In this document: positions 1 to 10,276 of the stretch, piece after piece | How the letters are laid out: every line of letters begins with the position of its first letter | Numbering within the stretch: the first letter of the stretch is position 1 | The notes under the pieces: generated by a model | Told to the model about the DNA's origin: nothing | Database searches by the model: none | What the model saw: the letters and a program-made list of their open reading frames with translations, nothing else | Origin: Burkholderia pseudomultivorans | Lineage (GTDB): Bacteria > Pseudomonadota > Gammaproteobacteria > Burkholderiales > Burkholderiaceae | DNA: 64,000 nt | Direction: 5' to 3' | Assembly (NCBI RefSeq): GCF_902499075.1 | Contig: NZ_CABVPP010000001.1 | Coordinates: 434,001 to 498,000, forward strand | Made by a program: the position numbers and the translations under genes

Positions 1-22
1 TCCGACGACAACGAGCCGCGCC

Positions 23-1609
23 ATGGCTGACACGGCCGCCACCCCACCCGCGCCGCCGCACGAAGGGCGCGCCAGCGTCACCGACTGGATCGCGGTCGCG
101 GCCGGTGCGCTCGGCGCGCTGATGGCGACGCTCGACATTTCGATCACGAACTCGGCGCTGCCGCAGATCCAGGGCGAAATCGGCGCGACCGGCACCGAAG
201 GCACGTGGATCTCGACCGGCTACCTGATGTCGGAGATCGTGATGATCCCGCTCGCCGCGTGGCTCACGCGCGTGTTCGGGCTGCGCAACTTCCTGCTGAC
301 GAACTCCGCGCTGTTCATCGCGTTCTCGATGATGTGCGGCTGGTCGCATTCGCTGCCGATGATGATCGCCGGCCGGATCGGCCAGGGCTTCACCGGCGGC
401 GCGCTGATCCCGACCGCGCAGACCATCATCCGCACGCGGCTGCCGCTGTCGCAGCTGCCGGTCGGGATGACGCTGTTCGGCCTCATCGTGCTGCTCGGCC
501 CGCTGTTCGGCCCGGTGCTCGGCGGCTGGCTCGCGGAAAACGTCAGCTGGAGCTGGTGCTTCTTCCTGAACCTGCCCGTATGCCTGCTGCTGATGGGATT
601 GCTCGTGTTCGGACTGCCGTCGGACCGCCCGCAGTGGCATGCGTTCTTCAACGCGGACTGGCTCGGGATCGCGGGCCTCGCGATCGGCCTGAGCTCGCTC
701 ACCGTCGTGCTCGAGGAAGGCCAGCGCGAGCGCTGGTTCGAATCGCACATGATCGTCACGCTCAGCTACGTGTCGCTGGCGGGGATGATCCTGATCGCGC
801 TGTCGCAGCGCTTCGCGAAGCGGCCGATCATGCGCCTGTCGCTGATGCGCAACCCGCGCTACGCGAGCGTCATCGTGATCGTGTCCGCGGTGGGCGCCGG
901 GCTGTACGGCGTGTCGTACCTGCTGCCGCAGTTCCTTGCGATCGTCGCGGGCTACAACGCGGAACAGGCCGGCGCGATCATGCTGCTGTCGGGCCTGCCC
1001 GCGTTCCTCGTGATGCCGATCCTGCCGCGCCTGCTCGGCAAGGTCGATTTCCGCGTGCTGGTGATCTCCGGGCTGCTGCTGTTCTGCCTGAGCTGCATGC
1101 TCGACATCACGCTCACCGCGCAAAGCGTCGGCCACGACTTCGTGTGGTCGCAGCTGATCCGCGGCGTCGCGCAGATGCTTGCGATGATGCCGCTGAACCA
1201 GGCGTCGATGGCGGCCGTCGCGCGCGAGGACTCGGGCGATGCGGCCGGCCTCTACAACATGGCGCGCAACCTCGGCGGCTCGATCGGGCTCGCGATCATC
1301 GGCACCGTGATCGACCGGCGCACGACCTTCCATACGGCCGCGCTGCGCGAATCGGTGAGCGCCAACTCGCTGATCGGACAGGACCGGCTGTCGGCCTATG
1401 CGGGCAACTGGTTCGCACAGACGGGCGATCTCGCGTATTCGCACATGCGCGCGCTCGGGCAACTCGCGCAGCAGATCCAGGTCCAGGCCGTCGTGATGAC
1501 CTATTCCGAAACCTTCTATCTGCTGGGCCTCGCGCTGCTCGCGTGCGTACCGCTCGCCCTGCTGCTGAGAACGCCGCGCGGACCGCAGCCGATGTCGTCC
1601 GGCCATTGA
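23..1609 (+). CDS. DHA2-family MFS drug exporter (EmrB/QacA type)
   Basis: This 528-residue inner-membrane protein is predicted to export drugs by proton antiport. The sequence is almost entirely hydrophobic helices, consistent with the 14-segment DHA2 subfamily. The antiporter motif GPLFGPVLGGW lies near residues 158-168, and the first helix carries the LDISITNSALPQI stretch typical of EmrB proteins. The next gene, 13 bp downstream on the same strand, is a NodT-type outer-membrane factor, so the pair probably works as a tripartite pump. The membrane-fusion (EmrA-like) gene would be expected just upstream, outside the window. The family is clear but the substrate is not. Confidence 0.87.
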   Translation: MADTAATPPAPPHEGRASVTDWIAVAAGALGALMATLDISITNSALPQIQGEIGATGTEGTWISTGYLMSEIVMIPLAAWLTRVFGLRNFLLTNSALFIAFSMMCGWSHSLPMMIAGRIGQGFTGGALIPTAQTIIRTRLPLSQLPVGMTLFGLIVLLGPLFGPVLGGWLAENVSWSWCFFLNLPVCLLLMGLLVFGLPSDRPQWHAFFNADWLGIAGLAIGLSSLTVVLEEGQRERWFESHMIVTLSYVSLAGMILIALSQRFAKRPIMRLSLMRNPRYASVIVIVSAVGAGLYGVSYLLPQFLAIVAGYNAEQAGAIMLLSGLPAFLVMPILPRLLGKVDFRVLVISGLLLFCLSCMLDITLTAQSVGHDFVWSQLIRGVAQMLAMMPLNQASMAAVAREDSGDAAGLYNMARNLGGSIGLAIIGTVIDRRTTFHTAALRESVSANSLIGQDRLSAYAGNWFAQTGDLAYSHMRALGQLAQQIQVQAVVMTYSETFYLLGLALLACVPLALLLRTPRGPQPMSSGH

Positions 1610-1622
1610 ATCGTCTTACGCC

Positions 1623-3110
1623 ATGAAGCCTTTTTCCCTGCCCCGCCGCCCCGCGCTCACGCTGTGCGCGGCCGCGTGCCTGCTCGCCGGCTGCACGGTC
1701 GGGCCCGACTATCGCGGCGCGCCCGCCGCGCCCGATGCGCCGACCTTCGTGCGTGCGCCGGCCGCCGGCATCGACGCCGGCGCGCCCGCGCCGAGCGAAT
1801 GGTGGCGCGCGCTGAACGATCGCCAGCTCGATGCGCTGATCGCCGCTGCGCTCGCGCACAACCCGGACCTGCACGCCGCGCAGGCGCGGCTGCGCGAAGC
1901 GCGCGCGCAACTCACGCAGCAGCGCGCGGCGCAGCTGCCGAAATCGTCGGCCACTGTCGCGGCGATCCGCATGCGCGAACCGGATCTCAGCGCGCTCGGC
2001 TCGCTGCTGCCGTCGAGCAGTTCGGAACAGTCGGGTTCGCCGGCCTCGTCGCTCGGCGGCTCGGGCCCGCTGCAACTGTATTCGGCGGGTTTCGACGCGA
2101 CCTGGGAGATCGACCTGTTCGGCGGCACGCGCCGCGCGGTCGAAGCCGCCTCCGCCCAGGCCGAGGCAGTGGATGCCGATCTCGCCGATACGCAGGTGTC
2201 GCTTGCCGCCGAAGTCGCGACCGCGTATGTCGACCTGCGCGACCAGCAGCAGCGGCTCGCGCTGTCGCAGCGCACGGCCGCGCTGCAGCAGCGGATGCTC
2301 GAACTCACGCAGCAGCGTCGCGCGCGCGGCGTCGCCGGCGACGCGGACATCGAACGGCTGACGACCCAGGTGGAGAACACGCGCGCGTCGCTGATTCCGC
2401 TCGATGCGCAGGTCACGGAATCGCTCGACCGCCTCGCGATCCTGACCGGCCGTGCGCCGGGCGCACTCGATGCGGAACTGTCGAATGCGAACGCGCCGCT
2501 GCCGACGCTGCCGGCTACCGTACCGATCGGCGACCCGGCCGCGCTGCTGAAGCAGCGCCCCGACATCCGCTCGGCCGAACGCCGGCTCGCATCGAGCAAC
2601 GCGCAGATCGGCGAGCACATCGCCGACTACTTCCCGAAAGTGACGCTGCTCGGCGATCTCGGCTTCAGCGCGACCGATCCCGGCCATCTGTTCCGCAAGC
2701 AGAACTTCACCTGGATCGGCGCGCCGTACCTGCAATGGAACATTCTCGATTTCGGGCGCACGCGCGGCGCGGTGCGCGCGGCCGAGGCGTCGCGCGACGA
2801 GGCCGAGGCGAACTACCGCAAGGCGGTGCTCGGTGCGCTGCAGGATGCGAACACCGCGCTGCAGCGGTACGGGCACCAGCGCGAGCACGTTGTCGCGTTG
2901 ACCAAGGTTCAGACTTCGGCGACGCATTCGGCATCGCTGATGGACGAACGCTATCGCGCAGGCGTCGCATCGATGATCGATCTGCTCGACACGCAGCGCG
3001 AAGCGCTGTCCGCGCAGCAGAACGTGATCGCGGGGCAGGCCGAACTGCTCAAGGACTACGTGTCGCTGCAGAAGAGCCTCGGGCTCGGGTGGCAGGCGAA
3101 CGCGGGGTGA
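1623..3110 (+). CDS. NodT-family outer-membrane efflux lipoprotein
   Basis: This is a 495-residue TolC-like outer-membrane channel lipoprotein. The N-terminus is a signal peptide with lipobox LAGC (Cys24), followed by TVGPDY, a hallmark of the NodT/OprM family. Two outer-membrane-efflux repeats follow, rich in long Ala/Gln/Arg coiled-coil helices (about residues 60-265 and 290-480). It probably forms an operon with the upstream DHA2 exporter and gives that pump its exit duct. The ATG lies 13 bp after the exporter stop. Family assignment is firm. Confidence 0.88.
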   Translation: MKPFSLPRRPALTLCAAACLLAGCTVGPDYRGAPAAPDAPTFVRAPAAGIDAGAPAPSEWWRALNDRQLDALIAAALAHNPDLHAAQARLREARAQLTQQRAAQLPKSSATVAAIRMREPDLSALGSLLPSSSSEQSGSPASSLGGSGPLQLYSAGFDATWEIDLFGGTRRAVEAASAQAEAVDADLADTQVSLAAEVATAYVDLRDQQQRLALSQRTAALQQRMLELTQQRRARGVAGDADIERLTTQVENTRASLIPLDAQVTESLDRLAILTGRAPGALDAELSNANAPLPTLPATVPIGDPAALLKQRPDIRSAERRLASSNAQIGEHIADYFPKVTLLGDLGFSATDPGHLFRKQNFTWIGAPYLQWNILDFGRTRGAVRAAEASRDEAEANYRKAVLGALQDANTALQRYGHQREHVVALTKVQTSATHSASLMDERYRAGVASMIDLLDTQREALSAQQNVIAGQAELLKDYVSLQKSLGLGWQANAG

Positions 3111-3333
3111 CGGCGGGTTGACCCGCGTTGCGCGACAGCGGCCGTCACGTGTTGGCTCCGGAACGTCGACAGGGTATGACGAGTCGAAGCAGGTTTCGAT
3201 TCATCGCGATACAGTCCTGCCGTTCGCGGCGAAACTCGCGACCCAGACGCAACGGTGCGCCGGTTCGTCCTCGCTCGACGCGCACCCGCACGGCCGGTCC
3301 ACGCCGTTGCCCCACCCTCACACAGGTTGAAAC

Positions 3334-4257
3334 TTGAAGTCACGCCGCCATTCATTCCGCCTTCGCTTCACCAAGCTCGTCGCCGCCGCCGCATCGTGCG
3401 TCGCCGTATCGGCAGGCCATGCCGCCGTCGGTCCGTCGCCCGACGTACACGCCGTCTCGTGGATCGTCGTCGATGGCGAGTCGGGCCAGACGCTCGTCGA
3501 GCACGACGCCGACGTCGAGCGCCAGCCGGCCTCGCTCACCAAGCTGATGACCGCCTATCTCGTGCTCGATGCGCTCAAGCGCGGCGTCGTGCGATGGGAC
3601 GAGCAGGTGTCCGTCGACGCGGCCGACATCGGCACGGTCGGCAACGACGAGGCACGGATGTATCTGGTGCCCGGTCAACGCGTATCGGTAAGAGCGCTCG
3701 TCCAGGGACTCATTGCTGCCTCAGCGAACGACGCCGCGCTGGTGCTTGCCAGGCGCATCGGCGGCTCGCCCGCCGGATTCGAGCAGAAGATGAATGCGAT
3801 GGCGCATCGGCTCGGGATGAATCACACCCGCTACGCGACGCCCTCCGGCATCACGACGCCGGGCAACACCACGACGGCACGGGACCTGTCGATACTGGCA
3901 CTGCGCCTGACGAAGGATTTTCCGGAGTACTACCGCTTTTCGTCGGAACAGCATTTCTCGTACGGCGCCTTCCACAAGCGCAACAAGAACTGGCTGCTCG
4001 GCAAGGATCCGTCCGTCGACGGGATGAAGACCGGCCACACGCAGGCGGCAGGCTACTGCATCGTCGCGACCGCGAAGCGCCGACAATCGTCGCCGTCGAT
4101 CGACAGGCGCGTATTCGCGGTCGTGCTGGGCGCGCCCACCGCGAACGACCGGATCGCCGGCGCCGAAAATCTGCTGAACTATGGATTTTCGGCGTACGGC
4201 GACCATGCGGTCGTCGACGCTTCCGGTACGCATGTCGTTACGCAGAAGGTTCGATGA
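3334..4257 (+). CDS. D-alanyl-D-alanine carboxypeptidase-type serine hydrolase (penicillin-binding protein)
   Basis: This is a 307-residue periplasmic peptidoglycan hydrolase of the S11 family. A signal peptide runs to about residue 30 (SAGHA). The catalytic motifs are complete: S67-L-T-K70 (nucleophile), S130-A-N132 and K232-T-G234. The C-terminal beta-sandwich domain of PBP5 is missing, so this is the short PBP7-like form. The reading frame opens with a TTG codon at 3334, with a weak purine-rich stretch about 8 bp upstream; no ATG fits the signal peptide better. It stands alone between the efflux pair and the DUF3300 gene. Confidence 0.82.
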   Translation: MKSRRHSFRLRFTKLVAAAASCVAVSAGHAAVGPSPDVHAVSWIVVDGESGQTLVEHDADVERQPASLTKLMTAYLVLDALKRGVVRWDEQVSVDAADIGTVGNDEARMYLVPGQRVSVRALVQGLIAASANDAALVLARRIGGSPAGFEQKMNAMAHRLGMNHTRYATPSGITTPGNTTTARDLSILALRLTKDFPEYYRFSSEQHFSYGAFHKRNKNWLLGKDPSVDGMKTGHTQAAGYCIVATAKRRQSSPSIDRRVFAVVLGAPTANDRIAGAENLLNYGFSAYGDHAVVDASGTHVVTQKVR

Positions 4258-4760
4258 CGCACACACCTCCGGCCGCCGGCGTACGCCCGGCGATCGAGAC
4301 GCTTTGCCGTTCTCGGGAAAGCATGCTGGCAGATCCGATCCCCGCGAGTTTCGCCGTGGGTCGTAAACACGGCCGACGCCATGTCCGTCGATCCTCCGGG
4401 ACCGTGCATTCGGTGCGTCGGTGTTCGCGACGCGCAATCGACAAATACGCTTTCTGCGTCTTCGTTCCGGATACTTGAATGATGTCCGCTGCCATTTCAT
4501 TCAAGCGGGCAGCCGACCCTTTCAAACAGAAAGCCGATCACACACTGTTACACAACACACCGACAACCTTTGGGCGCGCCGCGCGTTTATCAGATTATTG
4601 GTTATTAATTCGTCGCGGGACGACAACCATGCGAACAGGACGACCCCGCCCGTTCCGGTAGATGCCGCCGGCGTGTGCGAGAGCAGCGTCCGGGCACCGT
4701 GCCGGGGCCGGTCGCATGGCCCGCGTGTCCGCTCACGCCCAGACCTCATCGAAAAACGCC
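4258..4760. other. intergenic region, no gene seen
   Basis: About 500 bp between the carboxypeptidase-like gene and the DUF3300 gene. Several open frames cross it but none has a convincing start, ribosome site or protein-like composition. An AT-rich stretch at about 4585-4625 stands out from the GC-rich surroundings and may hold the promoter of the DUF3300 gene. I found no terminator hairpin or RNA gene. Confidence 0.4.
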
Positions 4761-6371
4761 ATGACATCCGTACACCGCCGTCCCGTCAGAACGCTGATCG
4801 CATCGTCCCTCATCGTGTCGCTGCTCGGCCTCTCCGCATGCAACAAGAACAACGGCGCCGCCGCACCCGCGGTGCCGGCGAGCGACGCGAGCGCGGCATC
4901 CGCGCCGCAGCCCGCTTCGACGCCCGTCGCGTACACGCCGCCGAGCGCCGACCAGCTCTATCAGATGGTCGCGCCGATCGCGCTGTTCCCCGACAAGCTT
5001 GTCGCGCTCGTGCTCGCAGGTGCCACCTACCCGGACCAGATCTCGGCCGCCAATACCTGGGTTTCGCAGAACCCTTCGCTGAAGGGGCAGGCACTCGCCG
5101 GCGCTGCCGACGCGCAGCCATGGGATCCGTCCGTCAAGGCGCTGACCGCATTCCCCGCCGTGCTTGCGCAAATGGCATCGAACCCGGCGTGGACGACGTC
5201 GCTCGGCCAGGCGTACTACAACGATCCGACCGACGTGATGAATGCGATCCAGGTGATGCGCCAGCGCGCGCAGGCATCGGGCCATCTTCGTTCGGGCAGC
5301 CAGCTGCGCGTCACGCAAGCCGCACCGGCCGCGCCGGCGAACTACACGCCGGCCCCCGATGCACCCGCCGTCTATTCCGGCCCGGCCGTCGTGCCGCCGC
5401 CCGAACAGGCGATCGAGATCGAACCTGCGCAGCCCGACGTCGTCTACGTGCCGTCGTACAACCCGGCGGTCGTCTATGGCGAACCGGTCTCGACCTATCC
5501 CGGCTACGTGTATCGGCCGCCTGCATACAGCACCGGCGAAATGGTGGCGGCCGGCGTGATCACGTTCGGCGTCGGCGTTGCCGTCGGCGCCGCGATCTTC
5601 GGGCATCACGACTGGGGATGGCATTCGTGGGGCATGAACTGGGGCGAACCGCATCGCGACGAGCCCGGCCGCGGCGACGGCTGGCGACGTCCGGCCGTGG
5701 TGTACAACCACGCCACCTACGTTTCGAAATCGACCACCGTGGTCAACAACATCACCAACATCCGCAACACGCGGATCACGAACAACTACGGCGGAAACGT
5801 CACCAACAACACGACCGTCGAGCGCAACGCGATGCCGCCGGGCGCGGAGCCGATGCGCGGGCAGGCGATGCAGCAGCGTCCGGGCGCCGCGCCGATGACG
5901 ATGCCGCACTTCGGCGCGAACGATACGCGCCCCGGTGCGCGGCCGTCGCCGGAAGCGTTCGCGCAGCAAGGTCGCGCGAACGACGGGCATGGCGGTGCGC
6001 CCGCGCAGCACCCGTCCGATGCGATGCAGGCCCAGCGGCAGCAGGCAATGCAACAGGAACGAGCTGCGCAGGAAAACCGGGCGGCGGGACAACAGGCGCA
6101 GCAGCAGCGTCGGGAGATGCAGCAGCGCAGCGAGGCCGGGCAGCAGCAGCGGCAGGAGATGCAGCAACGCAATGAGGCTCAGCAGCAGCAGCGGCAGGAG
6201 ATGCAGCAACGCAACGAGGCTCAGCAGCAGCGGCAGCAGGAGGTGCAGCAACGCGCGGCAAGGGAACAGCACCCACCCTCACCCGAGCACGCGCCCGCTC
6301 CAGCGCCGCATCCGCATGCGGCACCGGAGCAGCATGCACCGCACGAATCGCGCGATCATCATCCCGAGTGA
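4761..6371 (+). CDS. DUF3300-domain lipoprotein with Gln-rich C-terminal tail
   Basis: A 536-residue envelope protein of unknown function. I chose the ATG at 4761 because it opens a signal peptide with lipobox LSAC (LLGLSAC). The DUF3300 domain spans roughly residues 50-250 and includes the conserved IALFPDKLVALVLAGATYP region and paired tryptophans. Next comes a short hydrophobic Gly/Val segment, then an Asn/Thr-rich stretch, and finally about 170 residues of Gln/Arg/Glu-rich low-complexity sequence with direct repeats. The tail is probably helical or disordered. The family is clear; no reaction can be named. Confidence 0.8.
   Translation: MTSVHRRPVRTLIASSLIVSLLGLSACNKNNGAAAPAVPASDASAASAPQPASTPVAYTPPSADQLYQMVAPIALFPDKLVALVLAGATYPDQISAANTWVSQNPSLKGQALAGAADAQPWDPSVKALTAFPAVLAQMASNPAWTTSLGQAYYNDPTDVMNAIQVMRQRAQASGHLRSGSQLRVTQAAPAAPANYTPAPDAPAVYSGPAVVPPPEQAIEIEPAQPDVVYVPSYNPAVVYGEPVSTYPGYVYRPPAYSTGEMVAAGVITFGVGVAVGAAIFGHHDWGWHSWGMNWGEPHRDEPGRGDGWRRPAVVYNHATYVSKSTTVVNNITNIRNTRITNNYGGNVTNNTTVERNAMPPGAEPMRGQAMQQRPGAAPMTMPHFGANDTRPGARPSPEAFAQQGRANDGHGGAPAQHPSDAMQAQRQQAMQQERAAQENRAAGQQAQQQRREMQQRSEAGQQQRQEMQQRNEAQQQQRQEMQQRNEAQQQRQQEVQQRAAREQHPPSPEHAPAPAPHPHAAPEQHAPHESRDHHPE
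6115..6250 (+). repeat. tandem repeat encoding EMQQRNEAQQQ units
   Basis: About three imperfect copies of a 40-45 bp unit encode EMQQRsEA/EMQQRNEA followed by Q/R runs, inside the C-terminal tail of the DUF3300 gene. Near-identical DNA copies suggest recent slippage expansion. Confidence 0.75.
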
Positions 6372-6455
6372 GCCGCCCTACCCGTTTTCATTGCAGCCCA
6401 TCGTCCCCGCAGATTCATGCAAAATACTCCGCATCCGAGATGCGGAGACTTTCCC

Positions 6456-7379
6456 GTGGGGATCAACTTCGATTTGAACGACTTGCAGGCATTCCGCGCG
6501 GTAGTGGAAACTGGAAGCTTCCGAAAGGCCGCCGAGTCGGTCAGCATTTCGCAGCCGGCCCTGAGTCGTCGGATCGACAAGCTCGAGGAAGCGCTCGGCG
6601 TGCGCCTCCTCGAGCGCACCACGCGCAGCGTGATGCTCACCGCAGTTGGCCGCGTGTTCGCGCAGAGCGCCGAGCAACTGCTCGACGATCTCGACGCCGC
6701 CCTGCTCGGTATCCGCGACGTATCGTCGAGCCGGCTCGGCCATGTGACCATCGCGTGCGTTCCGTCGGTGGCCTACTACTTTCTGCCCAACATCATCGCA
6801 AGCTATCGTCGCCGCTTTCCGCGCATCCGGGTCAAGCTGCTCGACGCGAGCGCGAACGAGGTGCTGGGTGCCGTCATCAGCGGCGAAGCCGATTTCGGCG
6901 TGAGCTTCATGGGCAGCCAGGAATCCGAAATCGAATTCAAGGTGTTGCTGCAGGAGCGGTTCGTCGCCGCCTGCCGCCGCGACCATCCGCTCGCGCGCAG
7001 GAAGCGCGTGACCTGGAAAGAACTTTACGAACACGACTACGTGTCGGTGGACAAGACTTCGGGAAACCGTCTGCTGCTCGACCAGGCGCTTGCGGCCGTG
7101 GCACCGCGCGGGCCGAGCGTGTGCGAAGCGCGCCACGTGACCACGCTGCTCGGATTGATCGAGGCAGGGCTCGGCGTCGCCGCGGTACCGTCGATGGCAA
7201 TGCCCGGGCACGACCACCCGATTCTCACGAGCGTGCCGCTCGTCGAGCCGGCCGTCAAACGACGCGTCGGAATCGTGAAACGGCGCGGACGGCCGCTTAC
7301 GCCGGCCGCCGAGGCATTTCATCGGATGATCGTCGATGCGAAGCGCGGCGGTCTCGCTGGCAGCGGTGCGTCGGTGTGA
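6456..7379 (+). CDS. LysR-family transcriptional regulator
   Basis: A DNA-binding regulator of about 307 residues. The N-terminal winged helix (LNDLQAFRAVVETGSFRKAAE and the SQPALSRRIDKLE recognition helix) is typical of LysR proteins, followed by a periplasmic-binding-like effector domain. I prefer the GTG at 6456, preceded by GGAG 8 bp upstream and giving the usual short N-terminus; the frame also has an ATG at 6417 without a ribosome site. It is followed by a broken dicarboxylate-carrier fragment and divergently placed transport genes, so it may once have controlled organic-acid uptake. That target is inference. Confidence 0.85.
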   Translation: MGINFDLNDLQAFRAVVETGSFRKAAESVSISQPALSRRIDKLEEALGVRLLERTTRSVMLTAVGRVFAQSAEQLLDDLDAALLGIRDVSSSRLGHVTIACVPSVAYYFLPNIIASYRRRFPRIRVKLLDASANEVLGAVISGEADFGVSFMGSQESEIEFKVLLQERFVAACRRDHPLARRKRVTWKELYEHDYVSVDKTSGNRLLLDQALAAVAPRGPSVCEARHVTTLLGLIEAGLGVAAVPSMAMPGHDHPILTSVPLVEPAVKRRVGIVKRRGRPLTPAAEAFHRMIVDAKRGGLAGSGASV

Positions 7380-7418
7380 CGGCGGCGGAAGCGCCACGGA
7401 GAGAACCCTACCGCGAGC

Positions 7419-7604
7419 GTGACCAGGCTGCTTGAACCGCGCTATGTGCGGGTCCTGCTCGCCATGATGCTCGGCGTGATCGTCGGTCACGCATGGCCGG
7501 CGGCAGGCGCGATGCTCGAGCCCCTCGGCGATGCGCTCGTCGGGCTCGTCCGGACGACTGTCGCGCCGATCGTCTTTTGCACGATCGCGTCCGGCATCAC
7601 GTGA
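7419..7604 (+). pseudogene. N-terminal remnant of a DctA-like dicarboxylate:cation symporter
   Basis: A 61-codon frame beginning with GTG encodes the start of a DctA/GltP-type carrier: a first transmembrane helix with LGVIVGH, then PLGDALVGLVRTTVAPIVFCTIASGI, matching the second conserved block of the family. Translation stops there, where a full protein would run beyond 400 residues, and I see no continuation in other frames before the next gene. It is most simply a decayed gene left after deletion. Confidence 0.7.
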
Positions 7605-7653
7605 CTGCCATAACGGGAAGACAGACCGACACGAGCCTTCCCGCCAACGGTCC

Positions 7654-8436
7654 TCAACGAGTGGAAACGGAATCCAGCCCGGTCGATCTCACGTCGGCCT
7701 GCACATCGGGCGACGCGAGATAATCGAGCAGCGCTTTCGCTTCCTTCGGATGCTGCGCGCCGACGGGAATGCCGGCCGCGAAACGCGTGACGGACTGCAA
7801 TGATTCGGGAATCTTGCCGACGAACGTCGCACCCTGGACGGGCAGCAGCTCGCTCACCTGCTGAAAGCCGATTTCGTATTCGCCGTTCGCGACGACCGAC
7901 GCCACCGGAATTCGCGGAATCATCTTCGCCTTCGACTTCACCTGCTCCTCGATACCGAGCTTCCTGAACAGCTCGCGTTCGATATACACGCCGCTCGCGC
8001 TGTCCGAATAGGCGATCGACTTCGCGTGCAGCAGCACCTGCCGGAGGCCTTCCGGCGTGCTGATATCGGGTTTTGCGGCACCGTCGCGCACGACCATGCC
8101 GATGCGCGAATCGGCGAGCTCGACTCGCGATCCGGGGATGACCTTGCCTTGCTTGATCAACTCGTCGAGCGCGTAGCCGACCATGATCACGGCATCGGCG
8201 GGCTCGCCGCGCGCGAGCCGGTTCGGAATCGCTTCGGGCGACTTGCCCATCGACGGGCCGAGTGCGGTATCGAGCGTATTGCCCGTCGCGGACGCGAACC
8301 GCGGGCCGAGCACCTTGTAGGCGGCGGTGAAGCCGCCGGAGCTCATCACATGCAGCTCGGCGGCCTGCACGTTGGTCGCAACCGCAGCGGTAAGGGCGAG
8401 CGCGGTCGTGCAAAATTTCAGCAGCAGATTTCTCAT
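7654..8436 (-). CDS. periplasmic substrate-binding protein (ModA-like fold)
   Basis: A 260-residue exported solute-binding protein. The signal peptide ends near AAELHVMSSGG, and the mature domain resembles the molybdate/anion-binding class (solute-binding family with the S-x-G-F-T-A-A start). No ABC permease or ATPase is adjacent; its neighbour on the same strand is an MFS symporter. It may be an orphan binding protein or a sensor subunit. I used the ATG at 8436 because it starts a standard signal sequence; one at 8442 is two codons upstream. The ligand cannot be told from the sequence. Confidence 0.72.
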   Translation of the reverse strand: MRNLLLKFCTTALALTAAVATNVQAAELHVMSSGGFTAAYKVLGPRFASATGNTLDTALGPSMGKSPEAIPNRLARGEPADAVIMVGYALDELIKQGKVIPGSRVELADSRIGMVVRDGAAKPDISTPEGLRQVLLHAKSIAYSDSASGVYIERELFRKLGIEEQVKSKAKMIPRIPVASVVANGEYEIGFQQVSELLPVQGATFVGKIPESLQSVTRFAAGIPVGAQHPKEAKALLDYLASPDVQADVRSTGLDSVSTR

Positions 8437-8491
8437 GATCATGGTCGTGCGAATTCGTGGGTGTTCGTGAACATTCCGGACAGAGCAGGCA

Positions 8492-9787
8492 TCAATGCAC
8501 CGGCGTCAGGGTCGCCGCGCGGGGGCGATAGAGCGCGAACGTCGCAAGCAGTGCGCACACCGCAGCGAAGCTCATCCAGTAACCCGGTGCGGCCTTGTCG
8601 CCCGTCATGTGAATGAGCGCGGTCGAGATGGCCGGCGTGAAGCCGCCGAACACGGCCGTCGCGAGGCTGTAGGCGAGCGAGAAGCCCGCGACACGCACCT
8701 GCACCGGCATCACCTCCGTGAGCGCGACGACCATCGCCCCGTTATAGATCGCGTACATGAACGAGAGCCAGAGCAGGACCAGCAGCATGTTGACGAACGA
8801 CGGCGCGTGAGCGAGCAGCGACAGTGCCGGGTAAGCGGTCACGATTGCGAGCACCGTCATGCCGACCAGCAGCGGCCGGCGGCCGAGCCGGTCCGACAGC
8901 GCACCGCCGATCGGCAGCCACACGAAGTTCGACACGCCGACGCAGAGCGTCACCAGCAGGCTGTCGGCGGTGCTCAGATGCAGCACCGTCTTGCCGAAGG
9001 TCGGTGCATAGACGGTGATCAGATAGAAGCTCGTGGTGGTCATCGCGACCAGCATCATGCCGGCGACCACGACACCCCAGTTCTGCACCAGCGTACCGAA
9101 CACCTCCTTCATGCCCGGACGATGCCTGCGCGTCTTGAACGCTTCGGTTTCCTCCAGATTGCGACGCAGCATGAAGATGAACGGCACGATCATGCAGCCG
9201 ACGAAGAACGGCACGCGCCATCCCCACGCGGCGATCGCCGATGCGCTCAGCCACTGGTTGAGCGCGAAACCGAGTCCCGCCGCGATGACGATCGCGACCT
9301 GCTGGCTGGCGGACTGCCAGCTCGTGAAAAAGCCCTTGCGTCCGGGTGTCGCCAGCTCGGCGAGATAGACCGATACGCCGCCCAGTTCGGCACCGGCGGA
9401 GAAGCCCTGCAGCAGCCGCCCGAGCAGCACGAGCACGGGCGCCAGCAGCCCGATCGTCGCGTAGCCCGGCACGAACGCGATCAGGATGGTACCGCTCGCC
9501 ATGATGGACAGCGTGACGATCAGCCCCTTGCGGCGACCGACCTCGTCGATGTATGCGCCGAGCACGATTGCACCCAGCGGGCGCATCAGGAAGCCGGCGC
9601 CGAACACGGCGAAGGTCATCATCAACGATGCGAATTCGCTTTGCGCGGGAAAGAACACATTGGCGATCTGTGTCGCGTAGAAGCCGAACAGGAAGAAGTC
9701 GAACTGCTCGAGAAAATTTCCGGCCGTGACGCGAAAGATCGCGGCGGCCTTCGAACGTTCGGCCGGCAGGCGGGACGAGGGATGCAT
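8492..9787 (-). CDS. MFS metabolite:H+ symporter (MHS / citrate-tricarballylate type)
   Basis: A 431-residue 12-helix transporter of the metabolite:H+ symporter family. Features include [15 protein letters not shown] in helix 1, the [20 protein letters not shown] loop 2-3 motif and the [17 protein letters not shown] segment, all typical of CitA, TcuC and ShiA carriers. The ATG at 9787 is preceded by AGGAG 8 bp upstream. The substrate is probably a carboxylate, given the family and the neighbouring dctA remnant, but this is inference. The gene lies 55 bp upstream of the binding-protein gene on the same strand. Confidence 0.83.
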   Translation of the reverse strand: MHPSSRLPAERSKAAAIFRVTAGNFLEQFDFFLFGFYATQIANVFFPAQSEFASLMMTFAVFGAGFLMRPLGAIVLGAYIDEVGRRKGLIVTLSIMASGTILIAFVPGYATIGLLAPVLVLLGRLLQGFSAGAELGGVSVYLAELATPGRKGFFTSWQSASQQVAIVIAAGLGFALNQWLSASAIAAWGWRVPFFVGCMIVPFIFMLRRNLEETEAFKTRRHRPGMKEVFGTLVQNWGVVVAGMMLVAMTTTSFYLITVYAPTFGKTVLHLSTADSLLVTLCVGVSNFVWLPIGGALSDRLGRRPLLVGMTVLAIVTAYPALSLLAHAPSFVNMLLVLLWLSFMYAIYNGAMVVALTEVMPVQVRVAGFSLAYSLATAVFGGFTPAISTALIHMTGDKAAPGYWMSFAAVCALLATFALYRPRAATLTPVH

Positions 9788-10046
9788 CGGGGTGTCTCCT
9801 GAAAAACCTGAAATACGCGGGAGGGGGATGGTCGATTGTCGTTTCCCGGAATGTTCGCCCGGCATCGATCAAACGATAAGTGCAATTTTTGGAAGGATTG
9901 ATGCAGGATGGCTATCAATCGGGATGGGCTGCGGCGATCGGGAAGGCGGTTGGACGCGCTCTGCTTCCTTCATTCACCGGACGTGTTTCAGGACGGACTC
10001 GATGCGCCGACGCGCCCGGAATCCCCTGGACGCGTCACGAAACAAA

Positions 10047-10078
10047 AAACCCGCGAAGCCTTTCGGCATCGCGGGTTT
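10047..10078 (-). terminator. Rho-independent terminator of the original tRNA-Ile2 gene
   Basis: The inverted repeat AAACCCGCGA ... TCGCGGGTTT is followed, on the minus strand, by a T-rich run. It lies just beyond the tRNA 3' end, so it once terminated the intact host tRNA transcript. Confidence 0.8.
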
Positions 10079-10111
10079 CGATATTCCCTCGGACAACCCT
10101 GGAAACGAATC

Positions 10112-10158
<47 letters not shown>

Positions 10159-10276
10159 CGCTGTCGTGAGCATTTCAGAGCTCTGATTTACCCACAAAAA
10201 ATCCATAACTTCCTGTTTTTGCTGGATTTATTGTTTTCAGCGGTTGCCGTTCGTTGCCACTTTTTGCCACTCACGC

